A stretch of 64,000 nucleotides of DNA from CAMLIZ01 sp036231905 (GTDB lineage Bacteria > Pseudomonadota > Gammaproteobacteria > Burkholderiales > Burkholderiaceae_C): contig NZ_JAZARE010000011.1 of NCBI RefSeq assembly GCF_036231905.1, positions 207,112 to 271,111 of the forward strand, in the 5' to 3' direction. The notes under the pieces were generated by a model, which was given only the letters and a program-made list of their open reading frames with translations, was not told the origin of the DNA and did not search any database. Positions 1 to 9,255 of this stretch are shown one piece after another. Numbering within the stretch: position 1 is the stretch's first letter; each line of letters starts with the position of its first letter. Both the position numbers and the translations under genes were made by a program.

Positions 1-1294
1 GGTACAGCTCATGGCCCGCATCGTCGTAGTAGCGCGAGAAGGCGACGAAGGTGTTGTGCTCGACGGTCAGGCCCCAGGCCCGGCTGGTGGAAGCGGATTC
101 CACGCCGAAGGTGATCGATGCGCCATTGGACTGGTTGCCGGAGCGGTTCTTGACGAAGATGTTGTTGCGCGCCTCCAGGATGCCGCCGTCCGGCACGTCG
201 AGCAGATAAGCCTCGGCCTGGGTGCCCGCAGCCGCACGCTGGCCGCTGAGGTAGCTGCCCTCCACCACCGTGCGCTGCGCACGCGACTTCAGCTCGTGGC
301 CATAGAACGAATCGTGGCTCCATGACCCCCGCACCAGGAACGTGAAGCCGGGGTCGGTCTTGCTGGCGTTGATGTAGGCGTTGTGCTCGGGGCCGCCTGC
401 GCCGCCGTTGCTGTCGAGCTCGACATTTTCGAGCAGCAGCGTGCCGCTGTTGTTGCCGGTGGCGAAGATGCCGTTGGCCGAGTGCTGCTTGAAGCCAGCG
501 ATGCGCACGCGGCGCAGCGTGAGGTCTTTCGCGCCGTTGACGTAGATGCCCGCCTTGCCGATGTTGCCTCCCCCTGCCGCGTCCACGATGTCGATGTTCT
601 CGATGGTGATGTTGGTGGCCGGCTTGACCACCGCGCCGCTGGCGTCGAAGCGACCCTCGATGTAGACCAGCGACTGGCCATACGTGGCGTTCGACGCGCC
701 GGTGGCCGGGTTGACGATGACCGGCCGCACACCATCGACGGACACACCCCGGATCGTGATGTTCTCCGGCACGCTGAACACGCCCGCCGAATAGTCGGCA
801 TCGTTGGCTGCGTTGGGGCCGAGGTAGATCTGCATGTCGCGGCCGCTGTAGACCGCCGGGTAGACCTTGAACACGTCCCCGCTCCGGTACTGCAGGTACG
901 GCTGGCGCCGGAACGGGCCGACCGCCGTGTCCCCGCCATCGGCGCTGTTCGGCTTGGAATAGCCCTTGTCGCCGCCCAGCGAGGTGTAGGTGGCGATCAC
1001 GACGCCGTTGCGCACCTGCTCGATGCGCGGTGTGCCGGACGTCGCGGGTGCATCCTGCTTCTGGATGCTCGCGGGGTTCCAGGTCCACTGCGCCGGGTAG
1101 TTGCCCGTGGCGCACTGATCGGTGCCGTACTGGGTGGCTGGGGAGTAGCCGACCTGTGACGACACCGGCGCCGACGCGGCTGGCGTGGGGGCGGCGGCCT
1201 CGCCCGGCCCTGCCCCCGCGTCGGATGACTGGGACCCGCCGCAACCTGCGAGCACCAGGGCGAAAAGCAACACGGCTATCTTCTTGCTGGACAT
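1..1294 (-). CDS. Secreted beta-helix lipoprotein, polysaccharide lyase-like (3' end outside window)
   Basis: The protein starts MSSKKIAVLLFALVLAGCGG, a lipoprotein signal with lipobox LAGC and acceptor Cys near residue 18, followed by a Gly/Ala/Pro/Ser-rich linker. From about residue 130 it shows the repeating ITIRGV / ITIENIDI / LTLRRVRI / LLLENVEL pattern of right-handed parallel beta-helices such as pectate or alginate lyases and Pel-type epimerases. The start is supported by a GGAGGAGAG Shine-Dalgarno just upstream. The frame stays open to the window edge, with about 431 codons visible, so the C-terminus is missing. No catalytic residues can be assigned. It probably acts on a polysaccharide at the cell surface, in line with the two GH16 enzymes nearby, but the substrate is unknown. 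Confidence 0.8.
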   Translation of the reverse strand, partial: MSSKKIAVLLFALVLAGCGGSQSSDAGAGPGEAAAPTPAASAPVSSQVGYSPATQYGTDQCATGNYPAQWTWNPASIQKQDAPATSGTPRIEQVRNGVVIATYTSLGGDKGYSKPNSADGGDTAVGPFRRQPYLQYRSGDVFKVYPAVYSGRDMQIYLGPNAANDADYSAGVFSVPENITIRGVSVDGVRPVIVNPATGASNATYGQSLVYIEGRFDASGAVVKPATNITIENIDIVDAAGGGNIGKAGIYVNGAKDLTLRRVRIAGFKQHSANGIFATGNNSGTLLLENVELDSNGGAGGPEHNAYINASKTDPGFTFLVRGSWSHDSFYGHELKSRAQRTVVEGSYLSGQRAAAGTQAEAYLLDVPDGGILEARNNIFVKNRSGNQSNGASITFGVESASTSRAWGLTVEHNTFVAFSRYYDDAGHELY

Positions 1295-1512
1295 CTTCCG
1301 TCTCTCCTCCGAGGTGGCGAAGTAGGCCGAAAGACCAGCGCAGCCGTCAACCACTGAAGAGATCGGTTACGACACAAAACGGCGCTCTGCGTGAACTTGG
1401 CCTTCCCATCGTGCCGAACGAATCGCCTGCTGCGTCGCTGGCGCCGGCACATGGGTTGCCGCCGTTTGCCGGGCGCCTTCATCCGCCCTCACGCCCCCGC
1501 AGCATCCTCCAC

Positions 1513-2019
1513 ATGGACACCGCCCGCCTGTTCCTGGCGCTCTGGCCCGACGAAGCCATCCGCGCCCATCTTGCTCGTGCGCAGGCCACCCTGCCTTGGC
1601 CGGCCGGCGCCCGCCCGACCCTTGCGGAAAACCTGCACGCCACGCTGCACTTCATCGGCGCGGTGCCAAGCGATCGCCTCGTGGCGCTGATACCCGCGTT
1701 GGCCGTCCCGCCGCGCCGCATCGAGCTGCAGTTGGACCGGCTGGAGCTCTGGCCCAACGGCATTGCCGCCTGGGTGCCCGGCACCACCCCTGCCGCCCTG
1801 CGGGCGCTGCACGGCGAGCTCGAAGAACGCCTGCGCGACCTGCAGCTGCCCGTCGAAGCCCGGCCCTATCGGCCGCACGTGACACTCGCGCGCCGTGCCA
1901 CCGGCCTGGACTCTCGAACCCCGGGCGCACTGCCGCCGCTGCAATGGCATTGTGACGGGCATGCCCTGGTGGAGTCGGCCGCGGGCCGGTACCGCGTGCT
2001 GCATCGCTACGACGCCTGA
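1513..2019 (+). CDS. thpR: RNA 2',3'-cyclic phosphodiesterase (LigT/2H family)
   Basis: This 168-residue protein carries both HxT motifs of the 2H phosphoesterase superfamily, H42-A-T44 (in HATLHFIG) and H122-V-T124 (in PHVTLAR). The length fits the family (about 170-190 residues). Members hydrolyse RNA 2',3'-cyclic phosphates to 2'-phosphates and can reversibly ligate tRNA halves in vitro. An upstream extension of the open frame is possible, but ATG 1513 places the conserved FLALWPD strand at the N-terminus as in homologues. The 218 bases upstream hold nothing I can recognise. It is followed 63 bases later by a small conserved gene on the same strand. Confidence 0.9.
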   Translation: MDTARLFLALWPDEAIRAHLARAQATLPWPAGARPTLAENLHATLHFIGAVPSDRLVALIPALAVPPRRIELQLDRLELWPNGIAAWVPGTTPAALRALHGELEERLRDLQLPVEARPYRPHVTLARRATGLDSRTPGALPPLQWHCDGHALVESAAGRYRVLHRYDA

Positions 2020-2082
2020 GCCGCTTCATGCCGTGAAGCCCCTGCGGCGCTCTCGGCGCACCGGCAGCGCTATGGTGAGCCC

Positions 2083-2358
2083 ATGACAGTTCGCGTCGAA
2101 TGCGGCCCGTCCGCCCAGGGGGAGCCAGAGCCGGTGGTGCTGTGGCTGGGCCGGCGCCGCCTGCAGGTGCTGGAGGTGGTGGACCGCTGGTTCGCACCGG
2201 CCATGCGCTGGTTCAAGGTGCACACCGAGGACGGGCAGCTCTATGTGCTGCGGCTGGACGAACACTCCGGCCGCTGGGAACTGGCGGCGCTGACCCGCCA
2301 GGCCGACGCGCCCAATTCTGCGCACCCGGCATCCCGCGGCCCGCGCATGAGCCACTGA
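2083..2358 (+). CDS. Small conserved protein, DUF6504-like
   Basis: A 91-residue protein with the pattern LEVVDRWF...RWFKVHTEDGQLYVLRLDEHSGRWEL. It resembles, from memory, the small DUF6504-type proteins often encoded beside imuA/imuB/dnaE2 mutagenesis genes in Burkholderiales. No such partners are present here, so that link is family knowledge rather than local evidence. There is no signal peptide or membrane segment, and the last 20 residues are low complexity. The ATG is preceded by a weak GGTGAG. The function is unknown. Codon use is typical of the region, which favours a real gene. Confidence 0.7.
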   Translation: MTVRVECGPSAQGEPEPVVLWLGRRRLQVLEVVDRWFAPAMRWFKVHTEDGQLYVLRLDEHSGRWELAALTRQADAPNSAHPASRGPRMSH

Positions 2359-2525
2359 TCCGGCCGGGGCGCACGCCCGCCTTGTCACCCCCTGTCACCC
2401 CCGCCGGCCCCGCGCTGGCGCGCCGCACTTCCAGAATCGAACCGCGTCGCGGCCCGCCATGCGGCATCCAGCCCGCATCACTGCGCCGCACGGCGTGTCG
2501 TGCAGTCCATTCATCGGGGAGTGTC

Positions 2526-4826
2526 ATGTATTCCAACTCAGGTCTGATCAGAAACCTGGCCAGGTGGGGGCGCACAGCAGCCCTGCTGGCCGCGGGCGCC
2601 GCGCTCGGCAGCGCGGCGATGGCGCAAACGCCCACCACGGCGGTGGCCCAGCACTCGGGCAAGTGCCTGGACGTGCGCGGCGGCCCGGGCGCCACCGGCG
2701 ACGGCGCGCGCATCGAACAATGGGCCTGCACCGGCCAGTCCAACCAGGCGTGGACGCTGAAGGACATGGGCGGTGCGCGCTACGAGTTCATCGCCAACCA
2801 CAGCGGCAAGTGCATGGAGGTGCTCAACGGCGCCACCGCCAACGGCGCGGCCATCCAGCAGGCCACTTGCACCGGCATGCCGCAGCAGCTGTGGACGCTC
2901 AAGAGCCAGGGCAATGGCACGTACCAGGTGCTGTCAGTGCCCAGCGGCCGCTGTCTTGACGTGACCGGTGGCCCCACCGCCACCGCCGACGGCGTGTTCA
3001 CCGAGCTGTGGGACTGCACCGGCCAGGCCAACCAGATCTGGGCCCTGACGCCGCCCGCCACCGCGCAGGCGCAGCAGGTGGTGGTGCAGCATTCCGGCCA
3101 GTGCCTGGACGTGCGCGGCGGCGTGGCCGCCACGGCCGATGGCGCCCTCATCGAGCAGTGGCCCTGCAGCGGCATGGACAACCAGAAATGGACCCTGCGC
3201 GACATGGGCAACTCCAGGTTCGAACTGGTGGTCACCAGCAGCGGCAAGTGCATCGAGGTCAGGAACGGCGGCACCGCCAACGGCTCGGCCATCCAGCAGG
3301 CCACCTGCACCGGCAGCACGCGCCAGCTGTGGACCGTGAAGCCGCTGGGCGGCGGGCAGAACCAGATCATTGCCGCGGGCAGCGGCCGCTGCCTGGACGT
3401 GACCGGCGGCCCCGGCGCCACCGCGCAGGGCACCCTCACCGAGCTGTGGGACTGCACGGGCCAGCCCAACCAGTCGTGGGCCTTCAGCGCCAGCGGCTCC
3501 ACCCCACCGCCGCCCACCGGCACGCCGGGGCCCTATGGCCAGGATGCCTCGCAATACAACCTGGTGTTCGCCGACGAGTTCGAAGGCACCAGCCTGGACA
3601 CCAGCAAGTGGATCGATCACCTCTGGTACCAGCCCGCCGACACCACGCCCAACTATGCGGTGAGCAACGGCAGCCTCAAGATCTGGCCCGTGGCCGGCAC
3701 CGACTACAAGCGCGACTACCGCCACATCACCACCGACGGGCGCTACTACCAGACCTACGGCTTCTACGAGATCGAGGCCAAGCTGCCGCGCGGCAAGGGC
3801 CCGTGGCCGGCGTTCTGGCTCTACAACCACGATTCCGCCGGCGACTTCCGCCCCGAGATCGACATCATGGAGGCCTACCCGGGTGGCGGCCCGAACAGCG
3901 GCTGGTCCGACGCCAACCTGCACCCCACCGCCTTTGCGGCCACTGTGTGGCGCGGCAACCCGGGCGACCAGGCCGGCTTCAAGATGCTACAGACCACCGA
4001 CCTGTCCGCCGGCTTCCACAAGTACGCGGTGAAGTGGGAACCGGGCAAGCAGACCTTCTACTTCGACGGCCAGCCGTTCTACACGCTCAACGTGAGCATG
4101 AGCAATCGCATGTACATCCTGCTCAGCTTCCAGTTCGGCAGCGCCAGCGGGCCGGGCGATGCCAGCACCCCCACCGGGCAAGGCAACTCGTTCGAGGTGC
4201 GCTATGTGCGGGCCTGGAGCTTCAAGAACGCGCAGACCGCGGCCAAGGTGGTGGCCTACCACGGCGACTCCACCGTCTGGGGCTACCGCTCCGGCGTGGG
4301 CGACCAGGTGCCCACGCCGGCACCCAGGGCCTTTGCCGATGCCCTCATCGCCGCCGGCCGCGAGGTGGATGTGCGCAACGAGGGCGTGAGCGGCACCACC
4401 GCCTGCGACCTGCTCAACGGCACCGACGGCAAACACGCGCCGTGGTCCAGCTACATCGCCTCGTCGCCCGCGCAGGCGGTGATCATCAACCACGCGATCA
4501 ACGACGAATGGCGCTACGACGTGGCCACCTACCAGTCCTGCCTGCGCCAGCTGGCGCAGCTGGCCAAGGGCCGCGGCAAGCAGGTGATCTTCGAGACCCC
4601 CAACCCCACGCGCGACAGCGGCCCGAATGGGCTGGACGTGTACGTCAACGCCATGAAGCAGGTGGCCTCGCAGGAGGGCCTGCCAGTGATCGACCAGTAC
4701 GCCAACCTCACGGCCTACCTCAACGGCCGCAGCATCACCACGATCTGCCCGGACGGGGTGCATCCGAGCGAGGACGTGTACATGATGAAGGGCCAGTACG
4801 CGGCACAGCGGTTCGCCGGCATGTGA
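2526..4826 (+). CDS. Secreted ricin-lectin / GH16 / SGNH-esterase multimodular enzyme
   Basis: A 766-residue exported protein with a signal peptide ending near AAMAQ. Residues about 38-165 and 180-320 form two ricin B-type lectin modules, seen as repeated HSGKCLDV / LWDCTGQxNQxW units. A Pro/Thr linker follows. Residues about 339-566 are a GH16-type beta-glucanase domain with the catalytic EIDIME (E444, D446, E449). Residues about 575-766 are an SGNH hydrolase with GDS (S582), the NHAINDEW block and DGVH (D743, H746). It probably binds an external beta-glucan or xylan-like polymer, cleaves the backbone and removes acyl groups. ATG 2526 was chosen because it gives the signal peptide; the longer open frame upstream is not convincing. 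A strong hairpin follows. Confidence 0.9.
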   Translation: MYSNSGLIRNLARWGRTAALLAAGAALGSAAMAQTPTTAVAQHSGKCLDVRGGPGATGDGARIEQWACTGQSNQAWTLKDMGGARYEFIANHSGKCMEVLNGATANGAAIQQATCTGMPQQLWTLKSQGNGTYQVLSVPSGRCLDVTGGPTATADGVFTELWDCTGQANQIWALTPPATAQAQQVVVQHSGQCLDVRGGVAATADGALIEQWPCSGMDNQKWTLRDMGNSRFELVVTSSGKCIEVRNGGTANGSAIQQATCTGSTRQLWTVKPLGGGQNQIIAAGSGRCLDVTGGPGATAQGTLTELWDCTGQPNQSWAFSASGSTPPPPTGTPGPYGQDASQYNLVFADEFEGTSLDTSKWIDHLWYQPADTTPNYAVSNGSLKIWPVAGTDYKRDYRHITTDGRYYQTYGFYEIEAKLPRGKGPWPAFWLYNHDSAGDFRPEIDIMEAYPGGGPNSGWSDANLHPTAFAATVWRGNPGDQAGFKMLQTTDLSAGFHKYAVKWEPGKQTFYFDGQPFYTLNVSMSNRMYILLSFQFGSASGPGDASTPTGQGNSFEVRYVRAWSFKNAQTAAKVVAYHGDSTVWGYRSGVGDQVPTPAPRAFADALIAAGREVDVRNEGVSGTTACDLLNGTDGKHAPWSSYIASSPAQAVIINHAINDEWRYDVATYQSCLRQLAQLAKGRGKQVIFETPNPTRDSGPNGLDVYVNAMKQVASQEGLPVIDQYANLTAYLNGRSITTICPDGVHPSEDVYMMKGQYAAQRFAGM

Positions 4827-4843
4827 CCGGTCGCTGAAGCGAC

Positions 4844-4870
4844 ACGGCTGTGCGCGATTCGCACAGCCGT
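4844..4870 (+). terminator. Hairpin downstream of the lectin-GH16-SGNH gene
   Basis: A perfect 11-bp stem (ACGGCTGTGCG / CGCACAGCCGT) with a 5-base loop starts 17 bases after the stop codon. No T-run follows on the + strand, so it may act as an RNA 3'-end stabiliser as much as an intrinsic terminator. Confidence 0.6.
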
Positions 4871-4960
4871 AACGGCTTGAAAAAGCGCGGCCTGGCGCGG
4901 TGATGCCCCACCGATACTCCGGGCCGGGCCGCGCGGGTCGGACATCTGCCGGTCCGTTGC

Positions 4961-6325
4961 ATGACGGCCGACACCACCGCACCTCCCCAGCAGCAACAGC
5001 ACACGGCCACGCCGGCTTTGGCACTGCCACGCAACGTGGTGGAGGCAGAGCTCAACCGCATGCTCGCCAGCCCCGAGTTCGCGCCCTCGCCACGCCAGCA
5101 GCGCTTCCTGCAGTACCTGGTGCACCACGCGTTGGCCGGCCAGGGCGTCACCCTGAAGGAGACGGTGCTGGCGGTCGAAGTGTTCGGCCGCCATGCCGAC
5201 CGGTTCGATCCCCGGCAGGACAGCATCGTGCGGGTGGAGGCCGGCCGGCTGCGCCGCCGGCTCGCGCGCTACTACGGCGGCAGCGGCAAGGGCTCCTGCA
5301 TGCGGGTGGAGCTGCCGGTGGGCAGCTACGTGCCGCTGCTGCACGCCCATCAGGCGCTCAAGGATGCGGCGGCCACGCGTCGCGCTCGCGACCTGGTCGA
5401 GCGGGGCGAGAACTTCCTGCGCCAGACCAGCGAGGAGGCCATGCGCAAGGCGCTGCAGCGCTTCCAGGCAGCAGTGCGTGAAGCGCCCGCCTATGCCCGC
5501 GCCTACAAGGGCCTGGCGCGCGCCTGCACCGGCCTGGTGGCGTGCTGGCACGAACCCGCAACGCCCTGGATCGCGGATGCGCTGGCGGCGTTCAAGCATG
5601 CCGCGGCGCTGGACCCGTCGGACGCCGAGACCGTGATGCTGATCGGCGGCCTGCACCACCGCTACGACCACGACTGGGCCTTGGCCCGGCCGTGGCTGGA
5701 GCGCGCCGTGGAGATGAGCCCGAACAACGCGATCGTGCGCTGCGGGCGCGGCTTCTACCTGGTGCTGGCCGGTGCTGACGAGGAGGCGGAGCAGGAGCTG
5801 CAGCTCGCGCGTCGGCTCGACCCTCACTTCCTGCAGGCGCGCCAGTTCATGGCCGGGCTTCGGGTGGCACAGCGCCGCTGGGACGATGCGGACAAGGAAC
5901 TGGAGGCGCTGCTGGACATCGCGCCCGGGTACTTCTCGGCCCAGCTCACCGTGGCCGACGTGTTGCGCTATCGCGGCCGGCTCGAGGCGGCGCAGGTGGT
6001 GTATCGCCGCGTGCAGCACGCCTTTCCCACGCATGCCGCCGGCTGGCTGGGCGAGGCCCAGGTGTTTGCCTTGCAAGGCCAGAGCAACGCATGCGAACAG
6101 GCCATCGCCCAGGCGCGCGAACGCATGGGCGGCACCATTCCCACCTATGCGATGGCCAAGGTGCTGGCGTGTGCGGGCCAGGTGGACCAGACGCTGGCGC
6201 TGCTGCGCGAGAGTGCTGCCACTCGCGACCCGGGTTTCCTGTTCGGCAACATCGAGCCGGCCTTCGATCCCTTGCGCAACCACCCGGACTTCGTGGCGCT
6301 GTACCGGCGCGTTCGCGCGCCGTAG
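4961..6325 (+). CDS. TPR protein with N-terminal regulator-type domain
   Basis: A 454-residue protein without signal peptide. Residues about 24-115 (SPRQQRFLQYLV...LKETVLAVEVFGR...SIVRVEAGRLRRRLARYY...LPVGSYVP) match an N-terminal module seen in TPR/TolB-like regulators and adenylate-cyclase-associated proteins. Residues about 130-454 are TPR-like helices, for example AYARAYKGLARACTGL. In homologues this module resembles a winged helix used in place of an OmpR-type domain, so a regulatory role is plausible but not shown. It lies between two GH16 genes and may sense or regulate glucan use; this is inference from position. Transcription converges on the downstream laminarinase gene over a shared hairpin. 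Confidence 0.75.
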   Translation: MTADTTAPPQQQQHTATPALALPRNVVEAELNRMLASPEFAPSPRQQRFLQYLVHHALAGQGVTLKETVLAVEVFGRHADRFDPRQDSIVRVEAGRLRRRLARYYGGSGKGSCMRVELPVGSYVPLLHAHQALKDAAATRRARDLVERGENFLRQTSEEAMRKALQRFQAAVREAPAYARAYKGLARACTGLVACWHEPATPWIADALAAFKHAAALDPSDAETVMLIGGLHHRYDHDWALARPWLERAVEMSPNNAIVRCGRGFYLVLAGADEEAEQELQLARRLDPHFLQARQFMAGLRVAQRRWDDADKELEALLDIAPGYFSAQLTVADVLRYRGRLEAAQVVYRRVQHAFPTHAAGWLGEAQVFALQGQSNACEQAIAQARERMGGTIPTYAMAKVLACAGQVDQTLALLRESAATRDPGFLFGNIEPAFDPLRNHPDFVALYRRVRAP

Positions 6326-6349
6326 CATGGGCCGCGTAAGCGGCCCGTG
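6326..6349. terminator. Convergent-gene hairpin
   Basis: CATGGGCCGC-GTAA-GCGGCCCGTG forms a 10-bp stem with one G-T pair and a GTAA tetraloop. It begins at the stop of the TPR gene and ends 8 bases before the stop of the opposing GH16 gene, so it can serve both. Neither side has a long T-run. Confidence 0.5.
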
Positions 6350-6357
6350 CCGAACAA

Positions 6358-7509
<1,152 letters not shown>

Positions 7510-7779
7510 GCAGGAACCTCCGCCTATGAAAGCGCAACCATTGCGCTGCCAGGAAATTCTGCAAGCGCGTTGAAAGCGATTTCAGATGGGTTTACCCGCA
7601 CTGGCTCGCAAGGTCGTTTTCAGATGTGTGCAGATGTGGATGCATGGGCCCGCGGTCGTCGGGCGATACGGGCCCGGGCACGCGTCAGCAAACCCTGACA
7701 TCGGGTGCGCTGGCCCGCTGATGCCATGCCCGCAGCGCGCTGCCTATGCTGCGCGGACCGCATAGTTGATGGATGGACC

Positions 7780-8286
7780 ATGTACGCTGCAAGCACCACG
7801 CCGACGGCCACGGCTGCCCTGCCCCCGCAACGCCAACCCGTGCGCACGCCGCGCGCCAAGGGCCGCGCCGGCCGCGAGCTCTCCGAGCAGGAGGTGCTCG
7901 CCATGGCACCGGACGACTACATGAACGAGCTGCAGCTGGACTTCTTCCGCGCGCGGCTGGAGGCCCTGCGCGCCGGCCTCGAGGAGAAGGCGCAGGCCAC
8001 CACGCAGGGCCTGCGCGAAGTGGAACTGGGCGCACCCGACCTCGCCGACCGCGCCACCATCGAGGAAGAGCATGCACTGGAGCTGCGCACGCGTGACCGC
8101 GAACGCAAGCTGCTGCGCAAGATCGAGGAGTCGCTGCAGCGCATCAGCAGCGGCGACTACGGTTGGTGCGAAGAGACCGGCGAAGAGATCGGCGTGGCGC
8201 GCCTGATCGCACGCCCCACCGCCACCTTGACGGTGGAGGCGCAGGCGCGGCGCGAACTGCGCCACCGCATGTTCGGCGAGCAGTGA
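7780..8286 (+). CDS. dksA: DksA/TraR-family transcription factor with a single-cysteine finger
   Basis: This 168-residue protein matches DksA, the RNA polymerase secondary-channel factor that works with ppGpp. It has an N-terminal coiled-coil region (FFRARLEALRAGLEEKAQ...ERKLLRKIEESLQRI) and the C-terminal RLIARPTATLTVEAQARRE. The zinc finger is degenerate: only C130 of the four cysteines remains (YGWCEETGEEIG), a state known for some zinc-independent DksA proteins. The start at 7780 is chosen by homologue length; in-frame ATGs exist upstream (7705). It overlaps the next gene by four bases, indicating coupled translation with an alpha/beta hydrolase. Confidence 0.85.
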   Translation: MYAASTTPTATAALPPQRQPVRTPRAKGRAGRELSEQEVLAMAPDDYMNELQLDFFRARLEALRAGLEEKAQATTQGLREVELGAPDLADRATIEEEHALELRTRDRERKLLRKIEESLQRISSGDYGWCEETGEEIGVARLIARPTATLTVEAQARRELRHRMFGEQ

Positions 8287-9176
8287 TCTATCCGCCGGAG
8301 GTTGAGCACCAGGTCCTGGAAGCGAACGGCCAGCGCCTGTACACCGCGGCGGCCGGCCCGGCTGACGGGCCGCTGGTCATCCTGCTGCACGGGTTTCCGG
8401 AGTTCTCCTTTGGCTGGCGCCACCAGCTGGGCGCGCTGGCTGCGGCCGGCCTGCGCGCGGTGGCGCCGGACCAGCGCGGCTACGGCCTTTCCAGCAAACC
8501 GAAGGGCCACGCCGCCTACGCGCTGCCGGAGCTCGCCCGCGATGTGGTGGCATTGGCCCGGGCGCTGGGCCGCGACCGGTTCAGCGTGGTTGGGCACGAC
8601 TGGGGCGGGCTGGTGGCCTGGCAGCTCGCCGCGTGCCACGACGACACGGTGCAGCGTGCCGCCATCCTGAACGCTCCACATCCACAGGCGCTTCGGCAGC
8701 ACCTGTGGCGCAGCCCGACGCAAGCCTTGCGAAGCGCCTACATCGCCTTCTTCCAGCTGCCCTGGGCACCCGAAGCCCTGCTGGGCGCCCACGGCCACGC
8801 GCTGCTGGAGCAGGCGCTGGTCGGCAGCAGCCGCGAGGGCACGTTCTCCGAGGAGGAACTGCGCGTCTACCGTGACGCCTGGTCGCAGGAGGGCGCGCTC
8901 ACGAGCATGCTGAACTGGTACCGCGCGATCACGTTGAACCGCTCGGCCCGGTGGCCGCGGGTGCGCCTGCCGGTGCGCCTGCTCTGGGGCGACCGCGACA
9001 GCGCGCTGGAAGCGCCGCTGGCCGAAGCGTCGGCCGCCGCCTGCGGGCAAGGGGAAGTGATCCACCTGCCGCAGGCCACCCACTGGCTGCACCACGAGGA
9101 GCCGGAACGGGTGAACGCACTGCTGGTGGAGTTTCTGCAACCGCTGCTCTCCCAGGCGGGCACCTGCCAGACCTGA
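8283..9176 (+). CDS. Alpha/beta hydrolase, epoxide hydrolase-like
   Basis: A 297-residue cytoplasmic alpha/beta hydrolase beginning with GTG inside the dksA stop (GTGA overlap). It carries HGFPEFSFGWRHQ (oxyanion-hole HGFPE), the nucleophile elbow VGHDWGG with Asp as nucleophile, a late acidic residue in LLWGDRDSALE, and His in LPQATHWLHHEEPE. This arrangement is that of epoxide hydrolases and related haloalkane dehalogenases. HGFPE plus GHDWGG favours epoxide hydrolase. The physiological substrate cannot be read from sequence. Confidence 0.88.
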   Translation: MIYPPEVEHQVLEANGQRLYTAAAGPADGPLVILLHGFPEFSFGWRHQLGALAAAGLRAVAPDQRGYGLSSKPKGHAAYALPELARDVVALARALGRDRFSVVGHDWGGLVAWQLAACHDDTVQRAAILNAPHPQALRQHLWRSPTQALRSAYIAFFQLPWAPEALLGAHGHALLEQALVGSSREGTFSEEELRVYRDAWSQEGALTSMLNWYRAITLNRSARWPRVRLPVRLLWGDRDSALEAPLAEASAAACGQGEVIHLPQATHWLHHEEPERVNALLVEFLQPLLSQAGTCQT

Positions 9177-9255
9177 CAGGTGTGCGCCGCGGCCGGCTTC
9201 CGTAGAGTAGGAAGCTGGCCGACGTGCGCATGGCGCCGCGGCTCAGGGAGAAACG

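Noticed and set aside
9..1244. A 411-codon minus-strand frame at the left edge
   Set aside because: The neighbouring minus-strand frame, open from 1294 to the edge, has a lipoprotein signal, ribosome-binding site and beta-helix repeats; this one is its shadow.
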